In this document: in pieces, positions 1 to 5,660 of the stretch
Layout: each line of letters starts with the position of its first letter
How positions within the stretch are numbered: position 1 is the first letter of the stretch
DNA from: a virus
IMG/VR virus record: IMGVR_UViG_3300042306_001316
Span: 1-23,101 of that record
Length of the DNA stretch: 23,101 nt
Direction: 5' to 3' (one strand)
Translations under genes and position numbers: made by a program
The notes under the pieces: model-generated
Databases searched by the model: none
The model's input: only the letters and a program-made list of their open reading frames with translations
What the model was told of the DNA's origin: nothing

Positions 1-25
1 GGAGAGTTACTTGAATTGTTTTCAT
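1..25 (-). CDS. Start of a possible next gene (partial)
   Basis: An ATG on the minus strand at 25-23 opens a frame that stays open to the window edge and begins MKTIQVTL. It lies 13 nt after the stop of the small membrane protein gene at 39-215, in the same orientation and at spacing typical of this genome. Only eight codons are visible, so neither function nor reality can be judged. Confidence 0.35.
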
Positions 26-38
26 TACATGCTGAGTA

Positions 39-215
39 TTATAGGATAGGGTAGAAACAGTTAATAATATATAGAGCAATTAATACCTGTAAACCTCCCC
101 AAAACCATCCATTCTCTTTTATGTTGAAGATTACCCCTAGTACTATAATAGGAAAAAAGAACACCATAAGAAGAATACCCCAGATTGTTAAATTACCTCT
201 TAATCTATCAGTCAT
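39..215 (-). CDS. Small two-TM membrane protein
   Basis: A 58-residue hypothetical protein, MTDRLRGNL at its N-terminus, with two hydrophobic stretches (about residues 9-29 and 37-57) separated by a short loop KENGWFWGG, so probably a two-pass inner membrane protein. The frame is open upstream to 272, but that extension is a translation of the promoter at 237-273 (it reads RIFRY, as does the same artefact at 3317), so the start at 215 is chosen. The 26-nt gap between the -7 box and this ATG matches other genes here. The upstream bases are A-rich with no Shine-Dalgarno sequence. No family recognised. Confidence 0.7.
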   Translation of the reverse strand: MTDRLRGNLTIWGILLMVFFFPIIVLGVIFNIKENGWFWGGLQVLIALYIINCFYPIL

Positions 216-236
216 AATTTCTATTGTTTTAATTAT

Positions 237-273
237 ATACCTAAATATACGAATAAATACTACGGTAGGCAAC
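237..273 (-). promoter_or_regulatory. Promoter P1 (TTG-N20-TATATTTAGGTAT)
   Basis: On the minus strand TTG (272-270) is followed by exactly 20 nt and TATATTTA (249-242), then GGTAT. This is the shared promoter of the window and resembles the Bacteroidota -33/-7 consensus. It sits 26 nt before the ATG at 215, after a 745-bp gene-free stretch. Confidence 0.75.
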
Positions 274-329
274 TTTTTTTTAATATTTTTTTAACCCCTT
301 CTCCCCTGGAGGGGAAACAGCAAAAAGGA

Positions 330-488
330 CAGGTACAGGGAAAGGGTTTTTGAAACGGGTCTCAATCGGGTCACTAGACGGGTTGCTAGCCCGGGTTACC
401 AAACGGGTCTCTAATGGGTTCCGGAACAGGTTTCTAGGAGGGTCTCTATATATAAAACGGGTCTATAGAACGGGTATCTAGCATAGGT
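330..488 (+). repeat. CGGGT repeat array 1, about 12-bp period
   Basis: Thirteen degenerate units begin at 330, 343, 356, 367, 379, 392, 404, 415, 427, 439, 458, 471 and 484. Each starts with CGGGT or a one- to two-base variant (AGGGT, TGGGT, CAGGT, TAGGT). Spacing is 11-13 bp except one 19-bp gap (439 to 458). The best units follow CGGGTnTCTAnA. The mixed 11/12/13 spacing rules out a coding tandem repeat. The period is too short for CRISPR. It resembles iterons or partition-site repeats in form only. Confidence 0.8.
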
Positions 489-671
489 TTTCTTTATTAT
501 AGAAAAAAACTATTAAGGAGACACACACCCCTCATTTTTCCTATCCTTATTCTACCATCCCTATCTCCTTTTTTTACACATCATATATACTATACAGTAC
601 CTTTTAATACTAAGTACTATATGTCTTTATACTCTTCCATTCCTTTTACTACTCTTTATGTTTAACCAAAG

Positions 672-736
672 TCCTACCTATTTCCTATGTATTTCCAGTA
701 GTTCTCCCTATGTCTCTCCTTATATCTCTCCAGCTC
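672..736 (+). repeat. TCC-phased pyrimidine repeat leading into array 2
   Basis: TCC triplets recur at 672, 683, 694, 705, 717 and 729, i.e. 11 or 12 bp apart, several inside CTCTCC or TTTCC. The rhythm continues through 741 (CGTAT) into the CGGGT units that start at 753, so this block and array 2 share one phase. On the minus strand it is a GGA-phased purine tract. No ORF covers it. Confidence 0.55.
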
Positions 737-752
737 TATACGTATGTATAAA

Positions 753-827
753 CGGGTAATAGGCCGGGACAGAAACGGGTAATTGGACGGGTATGAAATG
801 GGTATCTAGCCGGGTCTCTCAACGGGT
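753..827 (+). repeat. CGGGT repeat array 2, 11-12 bp period
   Basis: Seven units begin at 753, 765, 776, 788, 799, 811 and 823 (spacing 12, 11, 12, 11, 12, 12), each CGGGT, CGGGA or TGGGT, mostly followed by (A/T)nTCTA-like bases. Same orientation and unit as array 1, from which it is separated by 265 bp. Confidence 0.8.
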
Positions 828-960
828 TTCTATACAATATTCTCTATAGGATTGTCCACTGTCTTTATAACGTCTTCTTTATTATCCTATATAGTATTCT
901 TATCTATTATATTGCTGGAGATATTATTTCTTTCTATAGTATTTACCCCTCTACGGATAC

Positions 961-1086
961 TTATACCTTTTTCTTTTTAGATTGTTTTCTTTTAGGTCTT
1001 GGAGGCATAGGGATTCTTCTTCCTCCTCTCAATCCAATACTACCTGTCATTCCTAATACAAGTAATAGCCAAATAAAGAACATCAT
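961..1086 (-). CDS. Tiny TM protein with lysine/arginine-rich tail (41 aa)
   Basis: A 41-residue protein starting MMFFIWLLLVLG: one hydrophobic segment (residues 2-12, perhaps to 19), then a GRR/PMPPRP stretch and a very basic C-terminus (KRKQSKKKKV). The ATG at 1086-1084 overlaps the TGA of the upstream gene as ATGA, which implies translational coupling and supports the call. A short N-terminal membrane anchor with a cationic tail is seen in some phage membrane peptides, but no family is recognised. It is the last gene before the repeat-bearing gene-free stretch. Confidence 0.6.
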   Translation of the reverse strand: MMFFIWLLLVLGMTGSIGLRGGRRIPMPPRPKRKQSKKKKV

Positions 1087-1277
1087 ATCTCTTCCAATGT
1101 TAGTATTGATATACAATGTGGAAAGTTATCATAGTCTCTTAGGATGATTAACCCTTGTTCCTTTACTACCTGGACAGCTATTCCTTCTATAATCCTTCCT
1201 ACACCCTTTCTAGAGTTGAAAGCTATTTTACTTCCTCTATACTTTTTATGATATAATACTACGTCTTCAATTTTCAT
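1083..1277 (-). CDS. Hypothetical protein, 64 aa
   Basis: A 64-residue protein beginning MKIEDVVLYHKKYRG with alternating hydrophobic residues that suggest a small beta-rich fold (for example GVGRIIEGIAVQVV then GLIILRDYD). No signal peptide, TM segment or known motif. It overlaps the preceding 34-aa frame by 11 nt and the following 41-aa gene by ATGA, so it is part of a coupled run of tiny genes downstream of promoter P2. Function unknown. Confidence 0.65.
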   Translation of the reverse strand: MKIEDVVLYHKKYRGSKIAFNSRKGVGRIIEGIAVQVVKEQGLIILRDYDNFPHCISILTLEEI

Positions 1278-1371
1278 CTTCTATAACTAAATAAGGTTTA
1301 TCATTCTCTGTCTTCTTTATTGTACCCCTTTGTATCAATTCCTGAGTACCTTGAGGATCTTTCTGAGACAT
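1267..1371 (-). CDS. Tiny hypothetical protein, 34 aa
   Basis: Starts MSQKDPQGTQELI and ends VIEDEN, hydrophilic. The chosen ATG at 1371 has GGAGG about 12 nt upstream; in-frame ATGs at 1392 and 1407 would give 41 or 46 residues. It overlaps the 64-aa gene by 11 nt, consistent with coupled translation. The frame stays open upstream to 1524 through an unusually GC-rich stretch, which makes the start uncertain. No family recognised. Confidence 0.45.
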   Translation of the reverse strand: MSQKDPQGTQELIQRGTIKKTENDKPYLVIEDEN

Positions 1372-1440
1372 TATTAGGATTGTCTCCTCCATATAGATTA
1401 CTTTCATATTACTTTTATTTAGATTTTTACCTCCTACAAC

Positions 1441-1510
1441 CTGGAAGGTTGGGAGAATTTGCGCGTGACACCTTCGGTGAGGAGGTTTTGGCGCCCCCTC
1501 CTCCCCTAAG
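1441..1510. other. GC-rich, inverted-repeat-rich island
   Basis: This 70-bp segment is far richer in G and C than its surroundings. It can fold as nested stems: GGGAG (1451-1455) with CTCCC (1501-1505), GCGC (1461-1464) with GCGC (1491-1494), and CACC-TTC-GGTG near 1469-1479; an alternative is GAGGAGG (1479-1485) with CCTCCTC (1497-1503). No T-run follows on either strand, so it is not a simple terminator. It lies between the 34-aa and 32-aa genes. Confidence 0.4.
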
Positions 1511-1513
1511 TCT

Positions 1514-1612
1514 CTAGATTGAATCTATTTGTTCCTGTGTTAAACTATCTCTCCATTCATTGATGTAAGTCTCTTCCTCATCAAGTAATGCTTGTAATTC
1601 CTCTTCTGTCAT
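1514..1612 (-). CDS. Tiny acidic protein, 32 aa
   Basis: A 32-residue frame beginning MTEEELQALLDEEE, acidic and predicted helical. It is supported by context more than by sequence: promoter P2 lies 26 nt upstream and the leader ends in AAAGGTTATG, the same initiation context used by five other genes here. It is the first gene of the P2 unit. No family recognised. Confidence 0.6.
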   Translation of the reverse strand: MTEEELQALLDEEETYINEWRDSLTQEQIDSI

Positions 1613-1633
1613 AACCTTTATTTGTTTATTTCT

Positions 1634-1670
1634 ATACCTAAATATACGAAATTAATCCTTAGGTTCCAAA
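1634..1670 (-). promoter_or_regulatory. Promoter P2 (TTTG-N20-TATATTTAGGTAT)
   Basis: Minus-strand TTTG at 1670-1667, 20 nt, TATATTTA at 1646-1639, then GGTAT. Its -33 box lies inside the 3' end of the upstream coding sequence (stop at 1654-1652). It serves the tiny-gene run 1612-961. Confidence 0.75.
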
Positions 1671-2260
1671 CTATTTGGGAAATAAAGTAGTGTAGGATTC
1701 TTCTTTTGAATATCTATCTCTGGATGTTTTTTACTAAATTCCATTATATCAAATCTCTTAGTAATTAAATGTACTCCGTTCTTTGTTGGAATATGTGTAA
1801 TAATTTTAGCTCCTTCTGGTTTACAAGAATGAATAGTTCTAGCTACATCATACAGCACCTCAGTATCTTTAGTATCAATATCAACAATCCATCTCTTCTC
1901 TTGAGTCTTTATTTGTCCTACAACAGAATCAAATAAACCTTTTTGATTGTTACTTCCGTTTTGAATACGTTGTGCTAGTGCAGACATCATACTCAGAGAT
2001 ACATCAAAGTGATTTTGTTTCTGTACATGAATATAAGCTCTTGCTTTAAACATCTCACATAGTTGGATTATTTCATCATAGCGTCTCTCTAAATGATCAA
2101 TACTCTCTATGCAGTAAGTCTTAATTGTTCTTACTGATTGATGATTATCTCTCTCTCCTTCCGGTTGATCTTTCTTACGCTTGAATACATACAGCATATA
2201 GAAGTCTCCTTTGTTCTCGTAATTAAGCAATGGCTTAATCAATTCTATATTATTTATCAT
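1652..2260 (-). CDS. Phage protein with primase-like motifs (202 aa)
   Basis: A 202-residue soluble protein, N-terminus MINNIELIKPLLNYE. Recognisable points are RAYIHVQ (74-80), VDID (126-129), PTKNGVH (158-164) and NPTLLYFP (188-195). The order hhhDhD then s-x-G-x-H resembles motifs I and II of archaeo-eukaryotic-type primases and I recall similar proteins in other Bacteroidota phages, but the third carboxylate motif is not obvious, so this is only a suggestion. The start at 2260 lies 1 nt after the upstream stop; the longer frame to 2320 would overlap the upstream gene by 59 nt and is rejected. Translation is probably coupled to the upstream gene from P3. Confidence 0.75.
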   Translation of the reverse strand: MINNIELIKPLLNYENKGDFYMLYVFKRKKDQPEGERDNHQSVRTIKTYCIESIDHLERRYDEIIQLCEMFKARAYIHVQKQNHFDVSLSMMSALAQRIQNGSNNQKGLFDSVVGQIKTQEKRWIVDIDTKDTEVLYDVARTIHSCKPEGAKIITHIPTKNGVHLITKRFDIMEFSKKHPEIDIQKKNPTLLYFPNSLEPKD

Positions 2261-2261
2261 C

Positions 2262-3263
2262 TTATTTCTTTTTAAATTGTTTAAACCATTCTTCGTTTTC
2301 TTCCATATCATCTTTATCAATATATTGATAAATAAAAGATTCTAAATAAGAAGTATGATGATTTAAAATTTCTAAAACCTCTTCTTCACTATACATTTTC
2401 TTGTCTTGTTCTTGTTGCCATTTTATAGCCATATCCCAACCGTTTCCAAAATCTACTGCTATGCTATTTTTATCAAAATCAGATAGTTTTAAATGATTAT
2501 AACCACACAACCAATTATTAACAGCATTATTCTTGGCAGCTTCTTCAAGTGTTTCTTGTTTATTTACTCCTATTAATGATGTCAAATTACCTTTAGGTAT
2601 ACCTAACTCATCTTTATTAATAGTGTTTGTAAGTTTAGGTTTTTCTTCTGGAGGAAAACCACATTTCCTACAACTACCTGTAAAGCAATTTGGATCAAAA
2701 CTCATACAAGTACATCTCATATTAGCAAGTGTAGGTTCTTCATCCTCTTCTTCATAGCAACGTGTACATTCAGAATTTGTGCAAACATAAATACTATTAT
2801 CAGGTAACAAATACATATAGCCACCACACATATTACATTCAACTTCATCATCCATAGAATGTAATTCTTCTTTTGGAATGATGATTATTGGATTATGATT
2901 ACCATCATTCCAAATTTCTAATCCAACTCTAATAAACTCACAACTTGGATTCTTAACAAACCATTCAAGAAACTCATCATCAATAGCTTGTACACCATCT
3001 TTGATTAAGTCTGGGTCTGTTGTTAGGATGATTTTAAACCTGTGGATTAAACTTGGATAAGCTTCTCTTTTTTCAAAGTATCTTTTTACTTTTAATTTAT
3101 TTTCATCAAAATACCAATCCCCATCTTTAATTTCTTCATCAGAAGTGATGTAGATGTCTATTCTTGGAAATAGAGTTGTTGGAATTGGATGTAATCCGAC
3201 AACATCGTCATTTTTATATAACCTACTTGGTCTATCTGTTGGTAATATGTGTATGTTTTTCAT
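2262..3263 (-). CDS. Conserved Bacteroidota-phage protein with inserted Cys clusters
   Basis: A 333-residue protein. The N-terminus (MKNIHILPTDRPSR), the central block around TTDPDLIKDG/DDEFLEWFVKNPSCE (81-109) and the C-terminus (SEEEVL then WFKQFKKK) match a modular protein family I recognise from flavobacterial phages; its function is unknown. Between the conserved blocks lie two cysteine clusters: C143, C146, C161, C166, C169 and C184, C186, C193, C198, C201, the first resembling a zinc ribbon. The start at 3263 has the AAAGGTTATG leader and promoter P3 23 nt upstream; the longer frame to 3317 merely translates the promoter. First gene of the P3 unit. Confidence 0.8.
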   Translation of the reverse strand: MKNIHILPTDRPSRLYKNDDVVGLHPIPTTLFPRIDIYITSDEEIKDGDWYFDENKLKVKRYFEKREAYPSLIHRFKIILTTDPDLIKDGVQAIDDEFLEWFVKNPSCEFIRVGLEIWNDGNHNPIIIIPKEELHSMDDEVECNMCGGYMYLLPDNSIYVCTNSECTRCYEEEDEEPTLANMRCTCMSFDPNCFTGSCRKCGFPPEEKPKLTNTINKDELGIPKGNLTSLIGVNKQETLEEAAKNNAVNNWLCGYNHLKLSDFDKNSIAVDFGNGWDMAIKWQQEQDKKMYSEEEVLEILNHHTSYLESFIYQYIDKDDMEENEEWFKQFKKK

Positions 3264-3281
3264 AACCTTTGTCTTTAAATT

Positions 3282-3318
3282 ATACCTAAATATACGAAAA
3301 AAGGTTTGAATAAACAAA
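3282..3318 (-). promoter_or_regulatory. Promoter P3, overlapping a terminator
   Basis: Minus-strand TTTG (3318-3315), 20 nt, TATATTTA (3294-3287), GGTAT. The TTTG is the end of the 5' arm of the terminator hairpin at 3299-3324 and the terminator T-run falls in the 20-nt spacer. It serves genes 3263 and 2260. Confidence 0.75.
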
Positions 3319-3324
3319 CCTTTT
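3297..3324 (-). terminator. Intrinsic terminator after the CCA gene
   Basis: On the minus strand AAAAGGTTTG (3324-3315) pairs with CAAACCTTTT (3308-3299) across a 6-nt loop and runs into a T-tract (to 3297). It lies 5 nt past the stop of the CCA-adding enzyme gene. The 10-bp stem is perfect. Confidence 0.8.
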
Positions 3325-3329
3325 CTTAC

Positions 3330-4064
3330 TTATTTTTCAAATGTTGGCTTCAGCCACATATCTTTTCCGAATACAACCTCCATAAATCTAGGCTCTATTT
3401 TATCTATTTCATTAAATAGTCTTAGAGTCTTTACAGTATCAGCTTGCATCATCTTAATAACTTCTTCTCTTATCCTCTCTCCACTTACCACTTCCTCTAG
3501 TTTATTAATTAGAGTTGGAAAAAATATAGCTGACCATACTTTTGGAGCTATTACAAATCCTTTAGTAATAGAGAATCTAAGTGCTCTTAACATTCTTAAT
3601 GGATCATCTAGAAATGTTTGAGCTGGATCTAATGGTGTTAATAGCATTCTATTCTCCAAAGCCCACATTCCGTCAAATAAATCGATAAGATTTCCATCCT
3701 CATCTTCAGCCATAGCATTGACTGTAAAGTCTCTACGAACCAAATCATCCTCCAATGTTCCTAATTCTAGTATTGGACGTCTTGTTCCTTCTACATATCC
3801 TACTTCTTTTCTTGCCATTACAAAGTCAGCATCTAATTTAGCAAACTTATGATCACTTGGAAATTTAGCTCTGATAGTAAACATCTCTGGAACTGAAAGG
3901 AATATTGTAAATCCTTCATCAATCATCCATTGTTCCATCTCTTTGAATCCTTCTTCAACTGTTTTGTTTAGATCATCTAATACAAATGTGAAGTCGATAT
4001 CTTTTGTTTTTACTCCTAGGAGTCCATCTCTGACACATCCTCCTACTTTAAATATTTTTGGCAT
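3330..4064 (-). CDS. CCA-adding enzyme / poly(A) polymerase head (class II)
   Basis: A 244-residue nucleotidyltransferase of the class II tRNA CCA-adding/poly(A) polymerase family, which adds or repairs the 3' CCA of tRNA. Seen: GGCVRDGLLG (8-17) with DID (22-24), the catalytic carboxylates; a likely third carboxylate at LDAD (77-80); RRDFTVNAMA (110-119); and LDDPLRMLRALRF (152-164), the ribose/base-recognition region. The protein ends after the head, neck and a short helical part, whereas cellular enzymes are usually about 400 or more residues, so the tRNA-binding body/tail is largely absent. It follows the 2-TM gene by 6 nt with the AAAGGTTATG context and is closed by a terminator. It may repair host or phage tRNA ends; specificity (CCA versus A-addition) cannot be read here. 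Confidence 0.9.
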   Translation of the reverse strand: MPKIFKVGGCVRDGLLGVKTKDIDFTFVLDDLNKTVEEGFKEMEQWMIDEGFTIFLSVPEMFTIRAKFPSDHKFAKLDADFVMARKEVGYVEGTRRPILELGTLEDDLVRRDFTVNAMAEDEDGNLIDLFDGMWALENRMLLTPLDPAQTFLDDPLRMLRALRFSITKGFVIAPKVWSAIFFPTLINKLEEVVSGERIREEVIKMMQADTVKTLRLFNEIDKIEPRFMEVVFGKDMWLKPTFEK

Positions 4065-4070
4065 AACCTT

Positions 4071-4301
4071 TTATTTTTCTTTTAATTTTAATAATATATC
4101 TAATCCTTTTCCTAAGTAAATTAAAATAAGACCTATTGGAGGAGTCATTATAATGTTAATTATAAAAAAATCTGGGAATTCAAATATAAAGTGTTTATTA
4201 ATTAAGAAGTAAATTAAATCTAAAGTACTTAATGTTACTCCTATTACTGATGTAAGCAGGAACCAAACTACTACTGCTATTGTTAATATTCTCTCTATCA
4301 T
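4071..4301 (-). CDS. Small two-TM membrane protein, 76 aa
   Basis: MIERILTIAVVVWFLL starts the first hydrophobic segment (about 5-33); a second lies at about 45-67 (FFIINIIMTPPIGLILIYLG), followed by a basic tail LLKLKEK. Probably a two-pass inner membrane protein. It lies between an unknown gene and the CCA enzyme, with 5- and 6-nt gaps, so is co-transcribed from P4. No family recognised. Confidence 0.7.
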   Translation of the reverse strand: MIERILTIAVVVWFLLTSVIGVTLSTLDLIYFLINKHFIFEFPDFFIINIIMTPPIGLILIYLGKGLDILLKLKEK

Positions 4302-4306
4302 AATAC

Positions 4307-4690
4307 CTATTTTAATGTTTCTCTTAATTTAACTAATATTTTCTTCAAGTGTCTTGTATTGTCATAGTTGTTTATAAAGCTACCTGAGATTTCACTTGCT
4401 GTAAATAATGTCTTTGTAATATAGCCTTCAAAGAATCTAGAACGACATTCTTCTAATATCTCAGGACATTTACTCTCACTTGTCATCAATCCACATACCC
4501 AAAAGCCATCTCTCTTCTCCAATAGAATGTATGGATGATTAAATATTGTATGCATGAAAACATCTCCTACTTTATGAAATTTAGGCTTTCTAGTAGCTGA
4601 TGATCCTGGTAAGCAACCTATCCATGACATTAATTGCTGATGGTTGTATTTACCTTCCTTTACTTTCTCTATTAATTGAAACTTATCCAT
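4307..4690 (-). CDS. Hypothetical soluble protein, 127 aa
   Basis: A 127-residue protein beginning MDKFQLIEKVKEG, with a core KVGDVFMHTIFNHPYILLEKRDGFWVCG (about 41-67) that looks like a small beta-barrel and a basic helical C-terminus. The first gene of the P4 unit: promoter 25 nt upstream and the AAAGGTTATG leader set the start. No family recognised with confidence. Confidence 0.75.
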   Translation of the reverse strand: MDKFQLIEKVKEGKYNHQQLMSWIGCLPGSSATRKPKFHKVGDVFMHTIFNHPYILLEKRDGFWVCGLMTSESKCPEILEECRSRFFEGYITKTLFTASEISGSFINNYDNTRHLKKILVKLRETLK

Positions 4691-4710
4691 AACCTTTATT
4701 TTTAATTTCT

Positions 4711-4747
4711 ATACCTAAATATACGAAAAAAGAGCTGCGCTAGCAAC
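4711..4747 (-). promoter_or_regulatory. Promoter P4, overlapping a terminator
   Basis: Minus-strand TTG (4746-4744), 20 nt, TATATTTA (4723-4716), GGTAT. The TTG lies in the 5' arm of the terminator hairpin at 4728-4753. Drives 4690, 4301 and 4064. Confidence 0.75.
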
Positions 4748-4753
4748 TCTTTT
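4726..4753 (-). terminator. Intrinsic terminator after the SPFH gene
   Basis: On the minus strand AAAAGAGTTGC (4753-4743) pairs with GCAGCTCTTTT (4738-4728), one G-T wobble, 4-nt loop, followed by T residues. It is 24 nt past the SPFH stop. Confidence 0.8.
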
Positions 4754-4777
4754 ATCAATTATTTTTAAAATATTTTA

Positions 4778-5617
4778 CTATTTTAATCCGTATAATACAC
4801 TAGTACCTGATCCTAATTGTGTTGTTGGTACATTACCTTTCCACTTCTCAATCCATTGCTGTTGTATTAACATTGGAGTTAATGTTTGTTGTCTCAATCT
4901 ATTTGATTCAGCTTCAGCTCTTGCATTCGCTAGTAAGGCTTCGGCATTACCATTTGCTGTTGCTACTTTAATTTTAGCTTCAGCCTCTGCTTGCTTAACT
5001 TTATTCTCTGCCATTAAAGCTGACTGTACTGCATTGTTCTTAGCATTAATAGCTTTCTTAAATGAATCTGGATAGATTAAATTTGATGTGAATTGATTTA
5101 GTATGAATCCTTCTTTCTGTAATTGTGATACTAATATTCTTCTTACTTCAACCTCAAATATTTCTCTATTTGAAATCAATCCATCTGCTGTATACTTATT
5201 TGCTGCTAATCTAAAAGCATCGTACACGGCCGTTTTTAAGAATCCTTCTTCAATTTCTGGTAAGCTTCTTCTATATTTTGCAAAGATAGCTGGTACTTTA
5301 TCTCTCTGTACTGAGTAATTCATAATAGGTGATACACTGAATTCAGATCCATCTTTACTATTTACAATGAATGAATTGTCTCCTTCTTCTGATTTCTTAT
5401 ACTCTTTATGTTGAATATAAGTTGGAAATTCATAAATCTTTGTTGACATTGGATTATAAAATACTAATCCAGTACATTCTGTAACATCGCTTACTCCTTT
5501 ACCTGACCCATATAGATTTACTTTTACACCTACATGCCCGGCATCAATACGTTCACATGAGAATACTCCCACTACCAATAACACTACTAATCCTAATACT
5601 ACTAAAATTCTGTTCAT
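4778..5617 (-). CDS. SPFH / prohibitin-like (Band 7) membrane protein
   Basis: A 279-residue SPFH-domain protein; the family forms large membrane-bound rings that organise membrane microdomains and regulate proteases. The N-terminus is a hydrophobic anchor (4-20) followed by the SPFH core from about residue 24 (DAGHVGVKVNLYG) through a typical YPDSFKKAINAKNNAVQ (183-199) and a long alanine/glutamate-rich coiled coil with repeated AEAEAK/ANARAEAE. The end of the anchor, VFSC (18-21), resembles a Bacteroidota lipobox, so it might be a lipoprotein instead of a simple TM protein. Prohibitin-like genes are known in some phages of cyanobacteria and Bacteroidota; their role is unclear. It is transcribed from P5, just after three small membrane-protein genes, and closed by a terminator. 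Confidence 0.88.
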   Translation of the reverse strand: MNRILVVLGLVVLLVVGVFSCERIDAGHVGVKVNLYGSGKGVSDVTECTGLVFYNPMSTKIYEFPTYIQHKEYKKSEEGDNSFIVNSKDGSEFSVSPIMNYSVQRDKVPAIFAKYRRSLPEIEEGFLKTAVYDAFRLAANKYTADGLISNREIFEVEVRRILVSQLQKEGFILNQFTSNLIYPDSFKKAINAKNNAVQSALMAENKVKQAEAEAKIKVATANGNAEALLANARAEAESNRLRQQTLTPMLIQQQWIEKWKGNVPTTQLGSGTSVLYGLK

Positions 5618-5660
5618 AACTTGTTGTTTAAATTTGATTTATAATTAATTATTTATTATT

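Larger units (their letters stand above)
216..960. other. Gene-free stretch of about 745 bp with repeat arrays
   Basis: No convincing ORF was found on either strand; minus-strand ATGs here run into stops within about 12 codons. The stretch contains promoter P1 at its left end, two arrays of CGGGT-type repeats (330-488 and 753-827), a pyrimidine-rich block between them (about 520-736) and a TA-rich, feature-poor tail (830-960). A short inverted repeat, TCCCC-TGGA-GGGGA, lies at 302-315, and a perfect 10-bp palindrome GTTCCGGAAC at 418-427 lies inside the first array. The plus strand is strongly C/T-rich and G-poor except in the repeats. Confidence 0.7.

Noticed and set aside
216-272. N-terminal extension of the 39-215 gene to an ATG at 272
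   Set aside because: The extra residues are a translation of the promoter (RIFRY from the -7 box and extension). The same RIFRY appears in the false extension at 3317, where the surrounding residues differ, so it reflects shared promoter DNA, not protein.
302-315. TCCCC-TGGA-GGGGA inverted repeat as a terminator
   Set aside because: The stem is only five pairs with no T-run following it on either strand, and no coding sequence ends nearby.
330-827. CRISPR array
   Set aside because: The period is 11-12 bp with five-base degenerate units, far below repeat-spacer lengths, and no cas genes are near.
1320-1517. Plus-strand 65-aa frame
   Set aside because: Starts with TTG, lies opposite small minus-strand genes and the GC-rich island, and no supported gene in the window is on the plus strand.
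3264-3317. N-terminal extension of the 333-aa gene to 3317
   Set aside because: It translates promoter P3 and part of the terminator; the start at 3263 has the usual leader and matches the known family N-terminus.
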